A stretch of 64,000 bases of DNA. Source: Synechococcus sp. AG-686-F08. GTDB taxonomy: Bacteria; Cyanobacteriota; Cyanobacteriia; PCC-6307; Cyanobiaceae. The notes below the pieces were generated by a model. It was not told the DNA's origin. It saw only the letters and a list, made by a program, of their open reading frames with translations, and searched no databases. The translations under genes were made by a program, and so were the position numbers. Position 1 is the stretch's first letter, and every line of letters starts with the position of its first letter. Shown here piece after piece: positions 8,353 through 17,026 of this stretch. The stretch spans positions 1 to 64,000 of the forward strand of contig QCVQ01000001.1 of NCBI GenBank assembly GCA_003210315.1, read 5' to 3'.

Positions 8353-9012
8353 ATGTGTGGTCGTTTTGCACTCACGGCAGATGCCCTTCAGCTTCCGATC
8401 GCTATTCGGGAGCGAATGTCTGATGTGCATCTGTCGCGCTATGCGCCTCGGGAGCTCATTCGCCCTTCGGAGCCTGTGTTGGGATTGCGTCAAGAGGAGG
8501 GCAAAACCGAAGCTGCTCTGATGCTTTGGGGTTTGATTCCCTCTTGGGCGAAAGACCCTTCTGCTGGCCCAAGACCCATCAACGCCCGCTCGGAAACTGT
8601 TGCAGAGAAGTCAAGCTTCAAGGCTGCTTGGCGACATCGGCGATGTTTAATCCCAGCCACAGGTTTTTTCGAGAAAAACTTTTTTGTATGCCGTCGTGAT
8701 CAACGTTCCTTTTGGATCGCTGGGTTATGGGAACGCTGGCTTGGCTCAGATGGCAGTGAATTGGATACCTGCACGATTCTCACCACTGCGCCAAACACCC
8801 TCATTCAGCCGCTGCATGATCGAATGCCGGTGTTGATTCCCGATGGTCTGGAAGAGGCCTGGCTAGCCAGAGCTGATGGACATGAGCTTCGTGCTTTAGA
8901 ACCACTCCTCATGGGGTGGGATCCTCAAGGTTGGATGGTCGAACCGATTCAACGGGGAGGGCATGAACCCGTTCCATCATCGATCCAGGGTTCACTATTT
9001 GATATCACCTGA
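8353..9012 (+). CDS. SOS response-associated peptidase (SRAP/YedK/HMCES family)
   Basis: The start at ATG 8353 puts the catalytic cysteine at position 2 (MCGRF), as the family demands: after Met removal, Cys forms a thiazolidine crosslink with abasic sites in single-stranded DNA. The other conserved blocks are WGLIPSWAKD, NARSETV, the RRCLIPATGFFE glutamate and the LHDRMPV histidine. Length 219 residues is normal. It shields abasic sites at replication forks. One oddity is FFEKNF where FYEW is usual. Confidence 0.92.
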   Translation: MCGRFALTADALQLPIAIRERMSDVHLSRYAPRELIRPSEPVLGLRQEEGKTEAALMLWGLIPSWAKDPSAGPRPINARSETVAEKSSFKAAWRHRRCLIPATGFFEKNFFVCRRDQRSFWIAGLWERWLGSDGSELDTCTILTTAPNTLIQPLHDRMPVLIPDGLEEAWLARADGHELRALEPLLMGWDPQGWMVEPIQRGGHEPVPSSIQGSLFDIT

Positions 9013-9054
9013 ACTTGGATCAACGAACGCTGTGTCATTCAAATAATTTGTCGA

Positions 9055-9237
9055 TCAGTCTCGTATCCGTTGGTCCCTGAGGCGTCGCATGCTGTTGCGG
9101 GGCATCATTCGATTGTCTTTGAGCGATCGGAGAGGTGCGTCTCGATTGACTGCTCTTGGGTTCATGCTGATAAGCAACATGAAAGCAATCAAGCCCAGCA
9201 AGGTGAATCCAGACTTGATCGGGGAACTCATGTTCAA
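9055..9237 (-). CDS. Small membrane protein coupled to the secreted protein gene
   Basis: A 60-residue protein with one hydrophobic helix (GFTLLGLIAFMLLIS) and a strongly basic C-terminus. Its ATG overlaps the stop of the upstream gene in ATGA, so the two are translationally coupled and this is unlikely to be a shadow. Function unknown. Confidence 0.6.
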   Translation of the reverse strand: MNMSSPIKSGFTLLGLIAFMLLISMNPRAVNRDAPLRSLKDNRMMPRNSMRRLRDQRIRD

Positions 9238-9737
9238 TCCTGCGCTGCCGTCACTACATTCTGTTCGAGTGGTAACAGCTCATCGTCGTCATTTGCACGA
9301 GTACGGACTGGGGCATTGAATCCGCGTGCTCTTGGGTTCTTTACATCAAATGGTCCTGGTGTTCCTTTCGGAACAGCAAGTCGGAGGGCAAAGGATTGAG
9401 ACCCGGGCTCCACATCTCCAATGGATCCAACCCGTGTTCGGTTTTGAAGCACCGGTTCACCGCTGCGATCAAGAATGCGTGCATACACATCCGTATCAAC
9501 AACAGCGCGTTTGCTGGGATTCTCCACTGTTCCGCTGAGTACGTAGCAGCTCGCTCCCTCAGGACTCGTGATGTTGTTGCGTGTATTCCCTTGAGCCTGT
9601 CCTGGTTGTGCCCCTGGATCGTTGGCGTCGCAAGGAGCTAAGGCCACATCACTCAACCGCAGCTCAGCGGCCAGCACTGGGGCACTGATCAGCAAACACG
9701 CTGCGATCAGTATGGAAATGAAGGAGCGCCGAAGCAT
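9234..9737 (-). CDS. Secreted protein with FxLYD-like beta domain
   Basis: From ATG 9737 the protein opens with a signal peptide (RRSFISILIAACLLISAPVLA, cleavage after Ala). The mature part of about 140 residues has one pair of cysteines and the CYVLSGTVENPSKR and VEPGSQSFALRL blocks of immunoglobulin-like FxLYD proteins found in cyanobacteria. It is probably periplasmic. The track ORF begins 48 bases earlier, but the signal peptide fixes the start. Confidence 0.75.
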   Translation of the reverse strand: MLRRSFISILIAACLLISAPVLAAELRLSDVALAPCDANDPGAQPGQAQGNTRNNITSPEGASCYVLSGTVENPSKRAVVDTDVYARILDRSGEPVLQNRTRVGSIGDVEPGSQSFALRLAVPKGTPGPFDVKNPRARGFNAPVRTRANDDDELLPLEQNVVTAAQD

Positions 9738-10084
9738 GTCTTGGATGGTTGGCAGATGGTCACGATGCCGCAGCGAAGGCTTCATTGAGCCTTCTATGCC
9801 TAAATCGGAGGTGAGTGTCGTGACATTATCGATTGCGATCAGAGCTTTGTGCTGGCTGTTCGTGCCGTTTTAAAAGGCAGAGATCAGCGATTTGGTTTTT
9901 CAAATCAACGAATAATGGATTGCAATGTTCAGCAGGAAACGGATTGGCTTCGGGGAGTAATGATTTTATTTTGGAATTAATTGGTTGGGATTTCGTTTTG
10001 CCATTGAAATGGATTGATTAAATGTTGCGCTGAGTCTTGTTTGGGTATTGAATTAATCACTTATCATCGTGAAATTTCGTGAGG
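9738..10084. other. Intergenic stretch without a convincing gene
   Basis: The two track ORFs here (9833-10021 and part of 9622-9873) have codon and residue composition of shadows, with no recognisable domain. Composition becomes AT-rich from about 9900. I see no terminator with a clear poly-U run. Confidence 0.5.
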
Positions 10085-10246
10085 TTATGCATGGGAAGAA
10101 AGATTCTTTTTCGCTAACTTTAATGCTTCTTCGCAGGCCGATCGATCCTCGGAATCGATGTCTCCTTGGCTTCCATTCAGTCGTGATTCCAGGAAGGAAA
10201 TTTCGTCGATCCAATAGTCCTTGTTTCTGTCTGAATCGTTGGTCAT
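10085..10246 (-). CDS. Hypothetical 53-residue acidic protein
   Basis: Hidden under two longer shadow ORFs and below the track cutoff. The minus-strand frame reads MTNDSDRNKDYWIDEISF and ends with an amphipathic helix ALKLAKKNLSSHA. The residue mix (many Asp, Glu, Lys; Leu/Ile in heptad-like spacing) is that of a real small soluble protein, whereas the overlapping track ORFs are Arg-rich and frame-like. No family recognised. Confidence 0.55.
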   Translation of the reverse strand: MTNDSDRNKDYWIDEISFLESRLNGSQGDIDSEDRSACEEALKLAKKNLSSHA

Positions 10247-10329
10247 CTGCAGTCCATTCACTATGCCTGTATTCTCTCTTCATCAGTCGTAATTGGCAAT
10301 ATGCCACTGCTGGTACTTTAAGGTTTCAA

Positions 10330-10503
10330 TTACCAGAGTTGAAATTTAGTTGTATCTGTTGGTGATGAGGACAGTTTTTGGCTAAGTGCAACTGCAGCTA
10401 GAACTGGTGCAACTGCTCCGATGACAACTGCGTTGGTAATGAGTTGTCGCAGTGGATTATTTTTTGAATGGCCATAATGAAATCCATTAAGTGCGCTTGT
10501 CAT
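10330..10503 (-). CDS. Hypothetical small membrane protein
   Basis: From ATG 10503 this gives 57 residues: a polar start (SALNGFHYGHSKNNP), one hydrophobic helix (NAVVIGAVAPVLAAVAL) and a Ser/Thr-rich tail. It lies head-to-tail after an AT-rich gap and has no recognised family. Confidence 0.5.
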   Translation of the reverse strand: MTSALNGFHYGHSKNNPLRQLITNAVVIGAVAPVLAAVALSQKLSSSPTDTTKFQLW

Positions 10504-10652
10504 CGAGCTAGTTTTTCTTCTCAAATGTTATTGAGTTAGTTTTTTTGTCCTTAGGATTGGCTGAAAGATTGATTGATGATCAATGAAATATGAAATGTGG
10601 TTGGTTCAATATCAGGCTTTCGGTTTGTCCCTTTATGCATAGACATGCAAGG

Positions 10653-11498
10653 TCAATTCAGTACAAGTTGAATGGCACGTCGGCTGCTGTCGACGGCCAA
10701 CACGATGGCTAGTCCCCGTAGACAACGGACTAACACAGAAGAATCAAAAAGATCGAGGCGTCTTGCGGACCATTGGGCGGCAAGTGCCGCCACGCTTCCG
10801 AGCGTGAGTCCCATCCAGGGAATACCCCGACCTTCATGCAGAAACTGCAGTGATGCCGCACTTGCTGAGCAAAGCACTGCCACCGTGCTGAGTCGAATGG
10901 CCCGATGGATGGGGACTGCGAAAGGTCCACTCATCAGCGGTACGAGCACAAGTCCACCGCCGAGACCCAGCATGCCTGCTGTCCAGCCCGCGATGCAGCC
11001 CACGCCCGCTAGCAAGGGTGCGGAGGTTTCTTCTGTTTCTGAACATACTGGCTTCGTTATCTCTTCCTTTTTCTCTTTTTCTATCTCGATTCCTGTGACT
11101 GTTTCTCTATTTGGATCTGGCTCAGCTTCAGCCTTTGGCGGTTCTTTGATGGTGAAAGCCAACAACACATAGACCGCCGTCTGCATTGCCAACAGCACCC
11201 ATCCAGCCGCAAGACCACCGAGCCCTCCAAATAAAAATGCTGATCCGAAGCCTGCTAGGCCTATGGCTAAGGCTGATCGTGTAGGCAGGCTTCCGCTTTG
11301 AAGATGCACGATTGTCCCTGCTAGAGCGGTTGGGACAATGGCAAAGCTGCTGGTGGCTAGCGCTTGATGAGGGGGCAGGTTGAGCCAGAGCAGCACCGGC
11401 GCAAAAATTAGACCACCGCCGATTCCTAACAATCCAGCCAACCCTCCCGCTAGGAGTCCAAGGCTGATCAAGATCGGTATATCCCACCAAGGCACCAC
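10653..11498 (-). CDS. TSUP (TauE/SafE) family sulfite/anion exporter
   Basis: A 281-residue membrane protein with about eight helices in two pseudo-symmetric halves. Each half carries the TSUP repeat motif (GLLGIGGGLIFAPVLL in the first, GMLGLGGGLVLVPL in the second). A highly charged cytoplasmic linker of about 40 residues rich in Glu and Lys joins the halves, longer than usual. The family exports sulfite, sulfonates and related anions, but the substrate cannot be set here. The start is a GTG. Confidence 0.88.
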   Translation of the reverse strand: MVPWWDIPILISLGLLAGGLAGLLGIGGGLIFAPVLLWLNLPPHQALATSSFAIVPTALAGTIVHLQSGSLPTRSALAIGLAGFGSAFLFGGLGGLAAGWVLLAMQTAVYVLLAFTIKEPPKAEAEPDPNRETVTGIEIEKEKKEEITKPVCSETEETSAPLLAGVGCIAGWTAGMLGLGGGLVLVPLMSGPFAVPIHRAIRLSTVAVLCSASAASLQFLHEGRGIPWMGLTLGSVAALAAQWSARRLDLFDSSVLVRCLRGLAIVLAVDSSRRAIQLVLN

Positions 11499-11658
11499 GG
11501 CATCTGTTTGAGTGCTTCTTCAGCATGCTTTGAACAGCTGTCGCCATGTGGCTTGTGCGTTGAGATGGTTACTGATGTTGTTGGATAACGAGAAAATCAT
11601 CCACGCAGTTGCCTGTGTCCCTTTAAGAATGTTAAAAAGGGCTATGGGTAGGTAAAGG

Positions 11659-11826
11659 ATGAATCCCGCTAAGCAGCATAAAAAACTTCATAAGCTTCAA
11701 TCTCGGGCTGAAGAGTGCCTTACAAGAGGCGAAGCGCAAAAAATTCTAAAGAAAGCCGCAAAAGCACAGCGGAAACTTGAAAAAGGCCCTTCTGTAGATA
11801 GTGACGTTGAAAATCAAGCTCGATAA
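11659..11826 (+). CDS. Hypothetical 55-residue basic protein
   Basis: Below the track cutoff. GGTAAAGG immediately precedes ATG 11659. The protein is Lys/Gln-rich and predicted helical, with NPAKQHKKLHKLQSRAEE and EAQKILKKAAKAQRKLEK. It resembles small picocyanobacterial helical proteins but I cannot name a family. It could bind nucleic acid. Confidence 0.6.
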   Translation: MNPAKQHKKLHKLQSRAEECLTRGEAQKILKKAAKAQRKLEKGPSVDSDVENQAR

Positions 11827-11940
11827 TATTAATGATTCTGGCTTCTAAATTTTGTTAACAATGTAGTGGAATTTGTTTATTCTTTTTTAGGTGTTAACTT
11901 TTAATGTTAGTGTAGGAATGCGTTTATGGTGTTTTAATGC

Positions 11941-12261
11941 TTAAAACAAAGACATAGCTTTGATTTTCGACACCTTTTTGGGATCAAGCCCCTGTAGATC
12001 ATTGGCTTCAATAAGATCTCTTTTCATCATTTCCGCTAGAGAAAAAAGAATTGTGTCGTGATTGAATTCCATTCGACCCTCTATTTCGAACCTCTCCGTA
12101 CTGAGATAGTCATGAAGTGAGCAAACTGATTCGAGCGAACTAAGAGATTGACTCTTGTTTTGGATGACACCAATTAATACAGTCACTGCCCTTTCGTTGC
12201 CTTTGTGGAAGGCTTTACGAGCAATTTCTGTTTCTGTGGAAGGCCAGTCAACTTGCGTCAT
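11941..12261 (-). CDS. frp: Fluorescence recovery protein
   Basis: A 106-residue helical protein that matches the FRP pattern: KAFHKGNERAVTVLI, then LHDYLSTERFEIEG, then DLQGLDPKKVSKIKAM. FRP binds the C-terminal domain of the red, active orange carotenoid protein, speeds its return to the orange form and detaches it from phycobilisomes. The gene is the last of the ocp-crtW-frp cluster, 35 bp after crtW. I start it at ATG 12261, four codons inside the track ORF. Confidence 0.93.
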   Translation of the reverse strand: MTQVDWPSTETEIARKAFHKGNERAVTVLIGVIQNKSQSLSSLESVCSLHDYLSTERFEIEGRMEFNHDTILFSLAEMMKRDLIEANDLQGLDPKKVSKIKAMSLF

Positions 12262-12296
12262 GACGTGAATCAAAAAGGGAGGTGTTAGCCGGAGGT

Positions 12297-13046
12297 TCAG
12301 GCCGTCTGACTCAATGGGGATCGTTGACGCAGACGCGGAAGATCAAACCAGGGGGTGGACGGTGACAGGTGGTGTTCGCGATGATATCCAAAGTGATAGC
12401 AAGCTGCGAACGAGAGCCATGGATGAATCGTCAAACTCCTAGGTGTCTGACGATTGGGATTGTTCTTATTGAGATGGTGGGGAAACCATGTGCCGACGAA
12501 GAAGAGTTGAAGAGTGCTCAGGATCAATGGGAGGACACAGAACACAGCTACAGATAAAACTGCTTGCTGATCAGATGAGGGAGTGAGGATGATAAGGACC
12601 ATCCAAGATGAAACCAAAATCGTGAGGGGTTTTGCGTTCATGTACCGACTCATAAAGTCCCAGAACCAACGCAGAGCTGAATGGTCTGGATGACTTTTGT
12701 AATCAGGATCGCTCTCTGACTCTGCCTTTAAGTGATGAAGAGCGTGATTACTCTTGCAACGGCGATAACTGAGACCCGCATAAAGAATGAGGGCAGCACT
12801 TCCAATGCCATGGTTCAGTTTTGAACTCTTGGGTGCCAAAGTTCCATGCATGGCGTCGTGGCCAATAATGAATAAACCCGTTTGAACAAAAGTTCTCAAC
12901 AAAACGAGTGGAATTAGTGTTGACAGTTGCAAGGACGCAAGATTCAGCGAGAGGCAATACACAAGTGTGATAACCCAAATCGCTGTGATCGTTGCCGCTA
13001 ACACCAAACCCAGCTCATGTTGCTGAACTGATTCAGCTTTTACCAA
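12297..13046 (-). CDS. crtW: Beta-carotene ketolase
   Basis: A membrane-bound di-iron enzyme of the fatty acid desaturase superfamily that makes 4-keto carotenoids such as echinenone, the ligand class of OCP. The histidine boxes are present: HDAMHG, HALHHLKAE and HREHHLS. Length 249 residues is normal for CrtW. The start is TTG 13046, which overlaps the end of ocp by 14 bp, so it is probably translated by coupling. Placement between ocp and frp ties ketocarotenoid synthesis to photoprotection. Confidence 0.9.
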   Translation of the reverse strand: MVKAESVQQHELGLVLAATITAIWVITLVYCLSLNLASLQLSTLIPLVLLRTFVQTGLFIIGHDAMHGTLAPKSSKLNHGIGSAALILYAGLSYRRCKSNHALHHLKAESESDPDYKSHPDHSALRWFWDFMSRYMNAKPLTILVSSWMVLIILTPSSDQQAVLSVAVFCVLPLILSTLQLFFVGTWFPHHLNKNNPNRQTPRSLTIHPWLSFAACYHFGYHREHHLSPSTPWFDLPRLRQRSPLSQTA

Positions 13047-13989
13047 GTTTCAAAAGTTCAGCTGGTGAGGCCAGAAGGTCAATGGCAACAAAATAGATTT
13101 TGTTGTTCTCGTCTAGAAGGAAACGCCAAGCAACATTCATGCCTACCTCTCCTCCAAACCAAGGTGTTTGAACCTGTCCGGTCACTTTGATTTGATTAAA
13201 ACCGCCATCGGTGGGTTCGCTATAACCACCTTTAGGCAACAGCTTGAGGTTCTGGCAATCGCGCTTGAAAAATCTAAGAATGGCTTCTGTTCCCACGATG
13301 GGTCTTTGGAAGGGAGGCTGGAGTGCGCCATCCGGTAAGAACAGCTTGATCAATGCATCAAAGTCATTGGAATTTAGAAGCTCCATGTAATCCAAAACCG
13401 TTTGGTTCAACACACCAGGAATGAAAACTTTTTCACGAGCTTCTGAAGGTGTTGGTGCAACGGTTGGTTCAGAAACAATGGCTGAATCGTCGGCGTCTGG
13501 GTCAAAACCCATGTCAACAACGAAGTTACGCAAAATGCTGATTTGTTGTCCCTGCTCAACCTTCTTGACTGATTCAAGAACGGCGTTGGCATTGGATGAC
13601 AACTTGTAGCCTTCGGGAATTGGAGCAACTTTTCCTTGACGCATGAGCTCGCCGAGCTCGTACCAGAAACCCAATTTCACATTGATCGACCAGAAGGCGT
13701 AACGCTTTGAAATTGGAGCGTCAACTTTTCCAGCCAAATCGCACATCACGCGACTTTGCTCAGTGAAGCTCAGGGCTGTGATTTCATCCAAAGTAGGCTG
13801 TGCGATCGCCATCCGTGCAGCACCCGGAGCTGCAACGGTGATTGTGCGGCCCATTTCTAAGTAGGCAAACCAAATGAGTGCGAGTTGATCATCTGCACTT
13901 AGTAACTTGTAGCGAGCAGTAATCGCTGGAATAGCATCAGCAGTGCGTGTATCTGGAAATATCTGCGCGGCTTTATCGATCGTGAACAT
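13033..13989 (-). CDS. ocp: Orange carotenoid protein
   Basis: A 318-residue blue-light sensor and phycobilisome quencher. The N-terminal helical domain has the carotenoid-contact tryptophan and tyrosine in LIWFAYLEMG and the interdomain arginine in SILRNFVVDMGF. The C-terminal NTF2-like domain has the keto-binding Tyr in LDYME and Trp in TPWFGG. All key residues are therefore kept. The track ORF starts 114 bases too early; ATG 13989 with GGCGG upstream gives the standard length. It heads the ocp-crtW-frp cluster. Confidence 0.97.
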   Translation of the reverse strand: MFTIDKAAQIFPDTRTADAIPAITARYKLLSADDQLALIWFAYLEMGRTITVAAPGAARMAIAQPTLDEITALSFTEQSRVMCDLAGKVDAPISKRYAFWSINVKLGFWYELGELMRQGKVAPIPEGYKLSSNANAVLESVKKVEQGQQISILRNFVVDMGFDPDADDSAIVSEPTVAPTPSEAREKVFIPGVLNQTVLDYMELLNSNDFDALIKLFLPDGALQPPFQRPIVGTEAILRFFKRDCQNLKLLPKGGYSEPTDGGFNQIKVTGQVQTPWFGGEVGMNVAWRFLLDENNKIYFVAIDLLASPAELLKLGKS

Positions 13990-14069
13990 GGAAGTACCGC
14001 CCTTGAGATTCGCGAAGTGTAACACTCTGTATCGAAGGGGTCGCGCTTCAGGCGGTGATTTGGTAGCTC

Positions 14070-14888
14070 TTAAGTCATTTGGATGCGAAGAATGGCGTCC
14101 CACAAATTAGTGGGTAGCAGCCTTTGTATGACTGCAGACTCGGCTCGGTGCCCGCATCGATATCTCGCTTTTGGGGAGTGTGCGTTCAAGGCCTTTTGGA
14201 TGGTTTCAGCGACGACATGCGCTGGAGATGCCCTTTTGAAGCCCTTCTGCCAATTTTCTTCCACTTTCTTCATCATTGGTGCCCAGGCGGGATCTCTTTG
14301 GGCTTCAGCCATTGATTTTCCCGCGACGGTTTCGAATCGAGTCGCAATTAATCCAGGTTCGATAATTACGACCTTGATTCCGAATTGGTGAAGCTCGAGA
14401 CGCAAGGCATCGCTTAGTGCCTCCAAGGCAAATTTGCTTGCTCCGTACCAACCGGCTCCAGGAGTCACAAATCGCCCCGCGATTGATGACAGATTCACGA
14501 TCCTCCCTTTTCCACGCTTTCTCATTTCCGGCAGAAGCATTTGGGTGAGTGCTATTAAACCGAAAACGTTGACTTCAAATAGGTTCTGAGCCGTTTGTAT
14601 TGACATGGTTTCTATAGGGCCCACTTCTCCATATCCTGCGTTGTTGATTAGGGCATCAAGTGCTCCAAATTGTTGATTGATTTGCCGCACAAGCAGTTGC
14701 CTTGAATCGATGTCAGTGATGTCGAGGGGCAGCACTTCGGCACCTGATTCACGCAGATCGCTCATCGATTCTGTTGTTCTTGCTGCTGCGATGACTTTCC
14801 ACCCTTGACGAAGAAGAAGACGAGCTGTGGCTTTGCCTATTCCGCTGGATGCCCCCGTGATCAAGACAGTGCGTTGCAGCTGGGTCAT
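14070..14888 (-). CDS. Short-chain dehydrogenase/reductase
   Basis: A classical SDR of 272 residues with the NAD(P) motif TGASSGIG, the NNAG motif, the catalytic Ser in NLSSIAG and the YGASK catalytic Tyr-Lys pair. An Arg after the second strand (AARTTE) suggests NADPH preference. It lies upstream of ocp on the same strand with an 80-bp gap, so cotranscription with the photoprotection cluster is possible but unproven. Substrate unknown. Confidence 0.9.
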   Translation of the reverse strand: MTQLQRTVLITGASSGIGKATARLLLRQGWKVIAAARTTESMSDLRESGAEVLPLDITDIDSRQLLVRQINQQFGALDALINNAGYGEVGPIETMSIQTAQNLFEVNVFGLIALTQMLLPEMRKRGKGRIVNLSSIAGRFVTPGAGWYGASKFALEALSDALRLELHQFGIKVVIIEPGLIATRFETVAGKSMAEAQRDPAWAPMMKKVEENWQKGFKRASPAHVVAETIQKALNAHSPKARYRCGHRAESAVIQRLLPTNLWDAILRIQMT

Positions 14889-14932
14889 CCGGGACTGATG
14901 TGGAAGAGTGCGCTAAGGCTGACAGCTATGCC

Positions 14933-15232
14933 ATGAAACAGCTTCCAGGTCGCACGCGCCCTCGTTGGCAGCAACAACTCTTGTCTGGTCTTGGGGTTGG
15001 CTTGGGATTGGTGGTGATGGGGGCGTTGCTCCCTATCGTGTTGCCGGTCCTACTGATCGCAGGCTTACTGGCCGCACTAGCTCTGATCCCAATCCTGCGC
15101 CAACTGCGTAGTGAGCTCGAGCAACTCGATCAGGTTCAGCAGAAATCCTCTGGTCGCATCCCTATGGATGTGACCCCTTGGCAGCAAAAATTGTGGGATA
15201 GATGGAAAGCGTCGTTGAAACGACGTTCATAG
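14933..15232 (+). CDS. Small membrane protein with two-helix hairpin
   Basis: From ATG 14933 the protein has 99 residues: a basic N-terminus, a long hydrophobic stretch (about residues 17-50, probably two helices), then a charged helix RQLRSELEQLDQVQ and a basic tail. The track start (GTG 14900) lies in the divergent promoter region with the SDR gene. No family recognised. Confidence 0.6.
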   Translation: MKQLPGRTRPRWQQQLLSGLGVGLGLVVMGALLPIVLPVLLIAGLLAALALIPILRQLRSELEQLDQVQQKSSGRIPMDVTPWQQKLWDRWKASLKRRS

Positions 15233-15391
15233 GGCGCTGTCGTCGTCTTCAGTTCGAACAACTGAAATCGTTCGAGATCCGAATTCATCAAGAGCTGCAG
15301 CCCAAGCCGCTGCATGGTCTGAAGCAAACACTGTGATGGAGCCGACACTCTCACCAGTGATTTTGAAGAAAACAGTGAATCGCTGGGACAT
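15227..15391 (-). CDS. Hypothetical 54-residue soluble protein
   Basis: Below the track cutoff and hidden under a shadow ORF. The minus-strand frame starts MSQRFTVFFKITGESVG and ends VRTEDDDSAL, alternating beta-strand-like and helical segments (FASDHAAAWAAALDEFG). That pattern suggests a small beta-alpha-beta fold. It converges with the previous gene by a 6-bp overlap. Its start sits about 110 bp from the band-7 gene. Function unknown. Confidence 0.65.
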   Translation of the reverse strand: MSQRFTVFFKITGESVGSITVFASDHAAAWAAALDEFGSRTISVVRTEDDDSAL

Positions 15392-15504
15392 CGTTCTCCA
15401 GTCGATACCAAGATCACTGTGGCACTTTGAGCACGATCATCGACTCATGGCCGTACATTTTCGCTAGAGAAGGGTGATCAAAGCTCTAGCGGACAACATT
15501 TCCT

Positions 15505-16314
15505 ATGCAGACCCCATCTCAGATGCGTTCGGTGACCCCAGGGGGGCCTGAAGGAGGACTGGTCGCGATCCTTGGTCTCGTCTTAGCCGCTTTGTTGTTG
15601 CTTTCTCAGGCTTTATTTGTGGTGCCAGCTGGTGAAGTTGCTGTTGTGACAACACTTGGCAAGGTCAGTGGCGCGTCACGCCAGCCTGGCTTGAATACCA
15701 AACTCCCCCTGGTGCAGCAGGTTTGGCCCTTCAGTATTCGCACCCAGGTTCGCCCTGAAAATTTTGCGACTCTCACAAAGGATTTACAGGTGATTGAGGC
15801 TACGGCCACGATCAAATACGCGTTGCGTGCCGATCAAGCAGGTCGTGCTTACAGCACGATTGCAAGCAGTGATCGTGATATTTACCCTCGAATCATTCAG
15901 CCTTCTTTGCTAAAAGCACTTAAATCTGTGTTTTCTCAGTATGAGTTGGTCACAATAGCCTCCGAATGGAATGATATTTCAACCCTCGTTGCAGAAACAG
16001 TCGCTGATGAGCTTGAGCAATTTGATTACGTAAAGGTGTTGGGTCTTGATCTCACTGGCTTGGAAATTGCTGAAGAGTACCGGGCAGCAATTGAACAGAA
16101 ACAGATTGCCGAGCAACAACTTCTTAGGGCTCAAACCGAGGTTAAAATCGCTGAACAAGAAGCTTTACGCTACGACACCCTGAATAAAAGTCTTGACGAT
16201 CGTGTGTTGTACAAGCTATTCCTCGACAAGTGGGATGGAATGACCCAAGTCGTTCCTGGATTGCCAGGAACTAACGGTGGTATGCCTTCAGTGATCGTTA
16301 GCTCTAAAAAATAA
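15505..16314 (+). CDS. Band 7/SPFH (prohibitin-like) membrane protein
   Basis: A 269-residue protein with one N-terminal membrane helix (about residues 18-42), an SPFH domain (GEVAVVTTLGKV, then FSIRTQVRPENF and a DLQVIEATATIKYAL strand) and a C-terminal coiled coil (EQKQIAEQQLLRAQTEVKIAEQ). Prohibitin/HflC-type proteins form ring complexes at membranes and often control FtsH proteases, which in cyanobacteria turn over photosystem II D1. No hflK-like partner lies next to it. Confidence 0.88.
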   Translation: MQTPSQMRSVTPGGPEGGLVAILGLVLAALLLLSQALFVVPAGEVAVVTTLGKVSGASRQPGLNTKLPLVQQVWPFSIRTQVRPENFATLTKDLQVIEATATIKYALRADQAGRAYSTIASSDRDIYPRIIQPSLLKALKSVFSQYELVTIASEWNDISTLVAETVADELEQFDYVKVLGLDLTGLEIAEEYRAAIEQKQIAEQQLLRAQTEVKIAEQEALRYDTLNKSLDDRVLYKLFLDKWDGMTQVVPGLPGTNGGMPSVIVSSKK

Positions 16315-16352
16315 TTCATTTTTTCGGGAATTGTTTCATGTGGTTTAAACAT

Positions 16353-16367
16353 CAATGATTATCATTG
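16353..16367. promoter_or_regulatory. Fur-family box (near-perfect palindrome)
   Basis: CAATGATTATCATTG differs from a perfect palindrome only at the centre and matches 12 of 13 positions of the classical Fur core AATGATAATCATT. It lies in the intergenic space after the band-7 gene and 26 bp before a long hairpin with a poly-U tail. No protein gene starts next to it, so it may control a small RNA. The match was made by eye. Confidence 0.5.
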
Positions 16368-16392
16368 CTTGCTAGAACTACTTTTTATTATG

Positions 16393-16445
16393 ACCTGGGG
16401 GCTCGTATTCTGCACTTGCAGAAGCGGAAGCTCCCAGGTTTTTTT
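16393..16445 (+). ncRNA. Long hairpin with poly-U: candidate small RNA or terminator
   Basis: An 11-bp outer stem (ACCTGGGGGCT pairing with AGCTCCCAGGT, one G-U) encloses an internal loop and a 6-bp inner stem (TTCTGC/GCAGAA, loop ACTT), followed by seven Ts. It could simply terminate the band-7 transcript 79 bp upstream. The Fur-like box just before it and a TATTAT element at 16386 make an independent metal-regulated small RNA a real alternative. Confidence 0.5.
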
Positions 16446-16561
16446 ATTTTTGGTATTGTGAAAAGTCAAAGAACGAATGATTGAAGTTCTTTTGATGGTT
16501 GCAACTTGATGATTTGTTGTGAAATTTCTGATTTTTATTCTTGGCCGTATGAGGTGAGGGC

Positions 16562-16732
16562 GTGAATCATCGTGTTTTTAGAGGGCTTCTTGTGGTGTTG
16601 TTCTTGGGTGTGCTCACTCATTGCGCATCCAAAACACAAGTGCGTGTTCGTTATCGAGTTGTTCCACAACGTTCGCCAGAGGGATTTCAGCTTCCAAAGC
16701 AGAGACCCCCAGCACGGGGACTCTTGCTGTGA
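16562..16732 (+). CDS. Possible 56-residue lipoprotein
   Basis: GTG 16562 is preceded closely by AGGTGAGG. The product opens with a signal-like stretch (RGLLVVLFLGVLTHC) in which Cys21 follows LTH, an acceptable lipobox, then a basic Arg/Pro/Gln-rich tail. It is below the track cutoff and has no family. The coding call is tentative. Confidence 0.4.
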   Translation: MNHRVFRGLLVVLFLGVLTHCASKTQVRVRYRVVPQRSPEGFQLPKQRPPARGLLL

Positions 16733-17026
16733 AAAGCCAATCGTGTTTTAGGTGTGAATCTGAATCTGTTTCCATTGGGAAATTTTTGTTTCTGCCGTAC
16801 GTGGAGTTGTGTTAATCGAATTCATCATCAAGTGTGCGGTTTGAGCGCATTGCATCCGTAGCTTGTTGTTTTGTTGCAGTCTTTTGATGCGATGTCCAGG
16901 CTTTTTGCTGGTCCATCAGCCTCATTTAATTAAAAAGCATTGAGCTGTGTAACAGCAGCCTCACCTTATCCACGAAGGGTTGTTCAAGTCACTTAGAAGA
17001 GTTATGTCCCGCATTGAGCGCCATCC

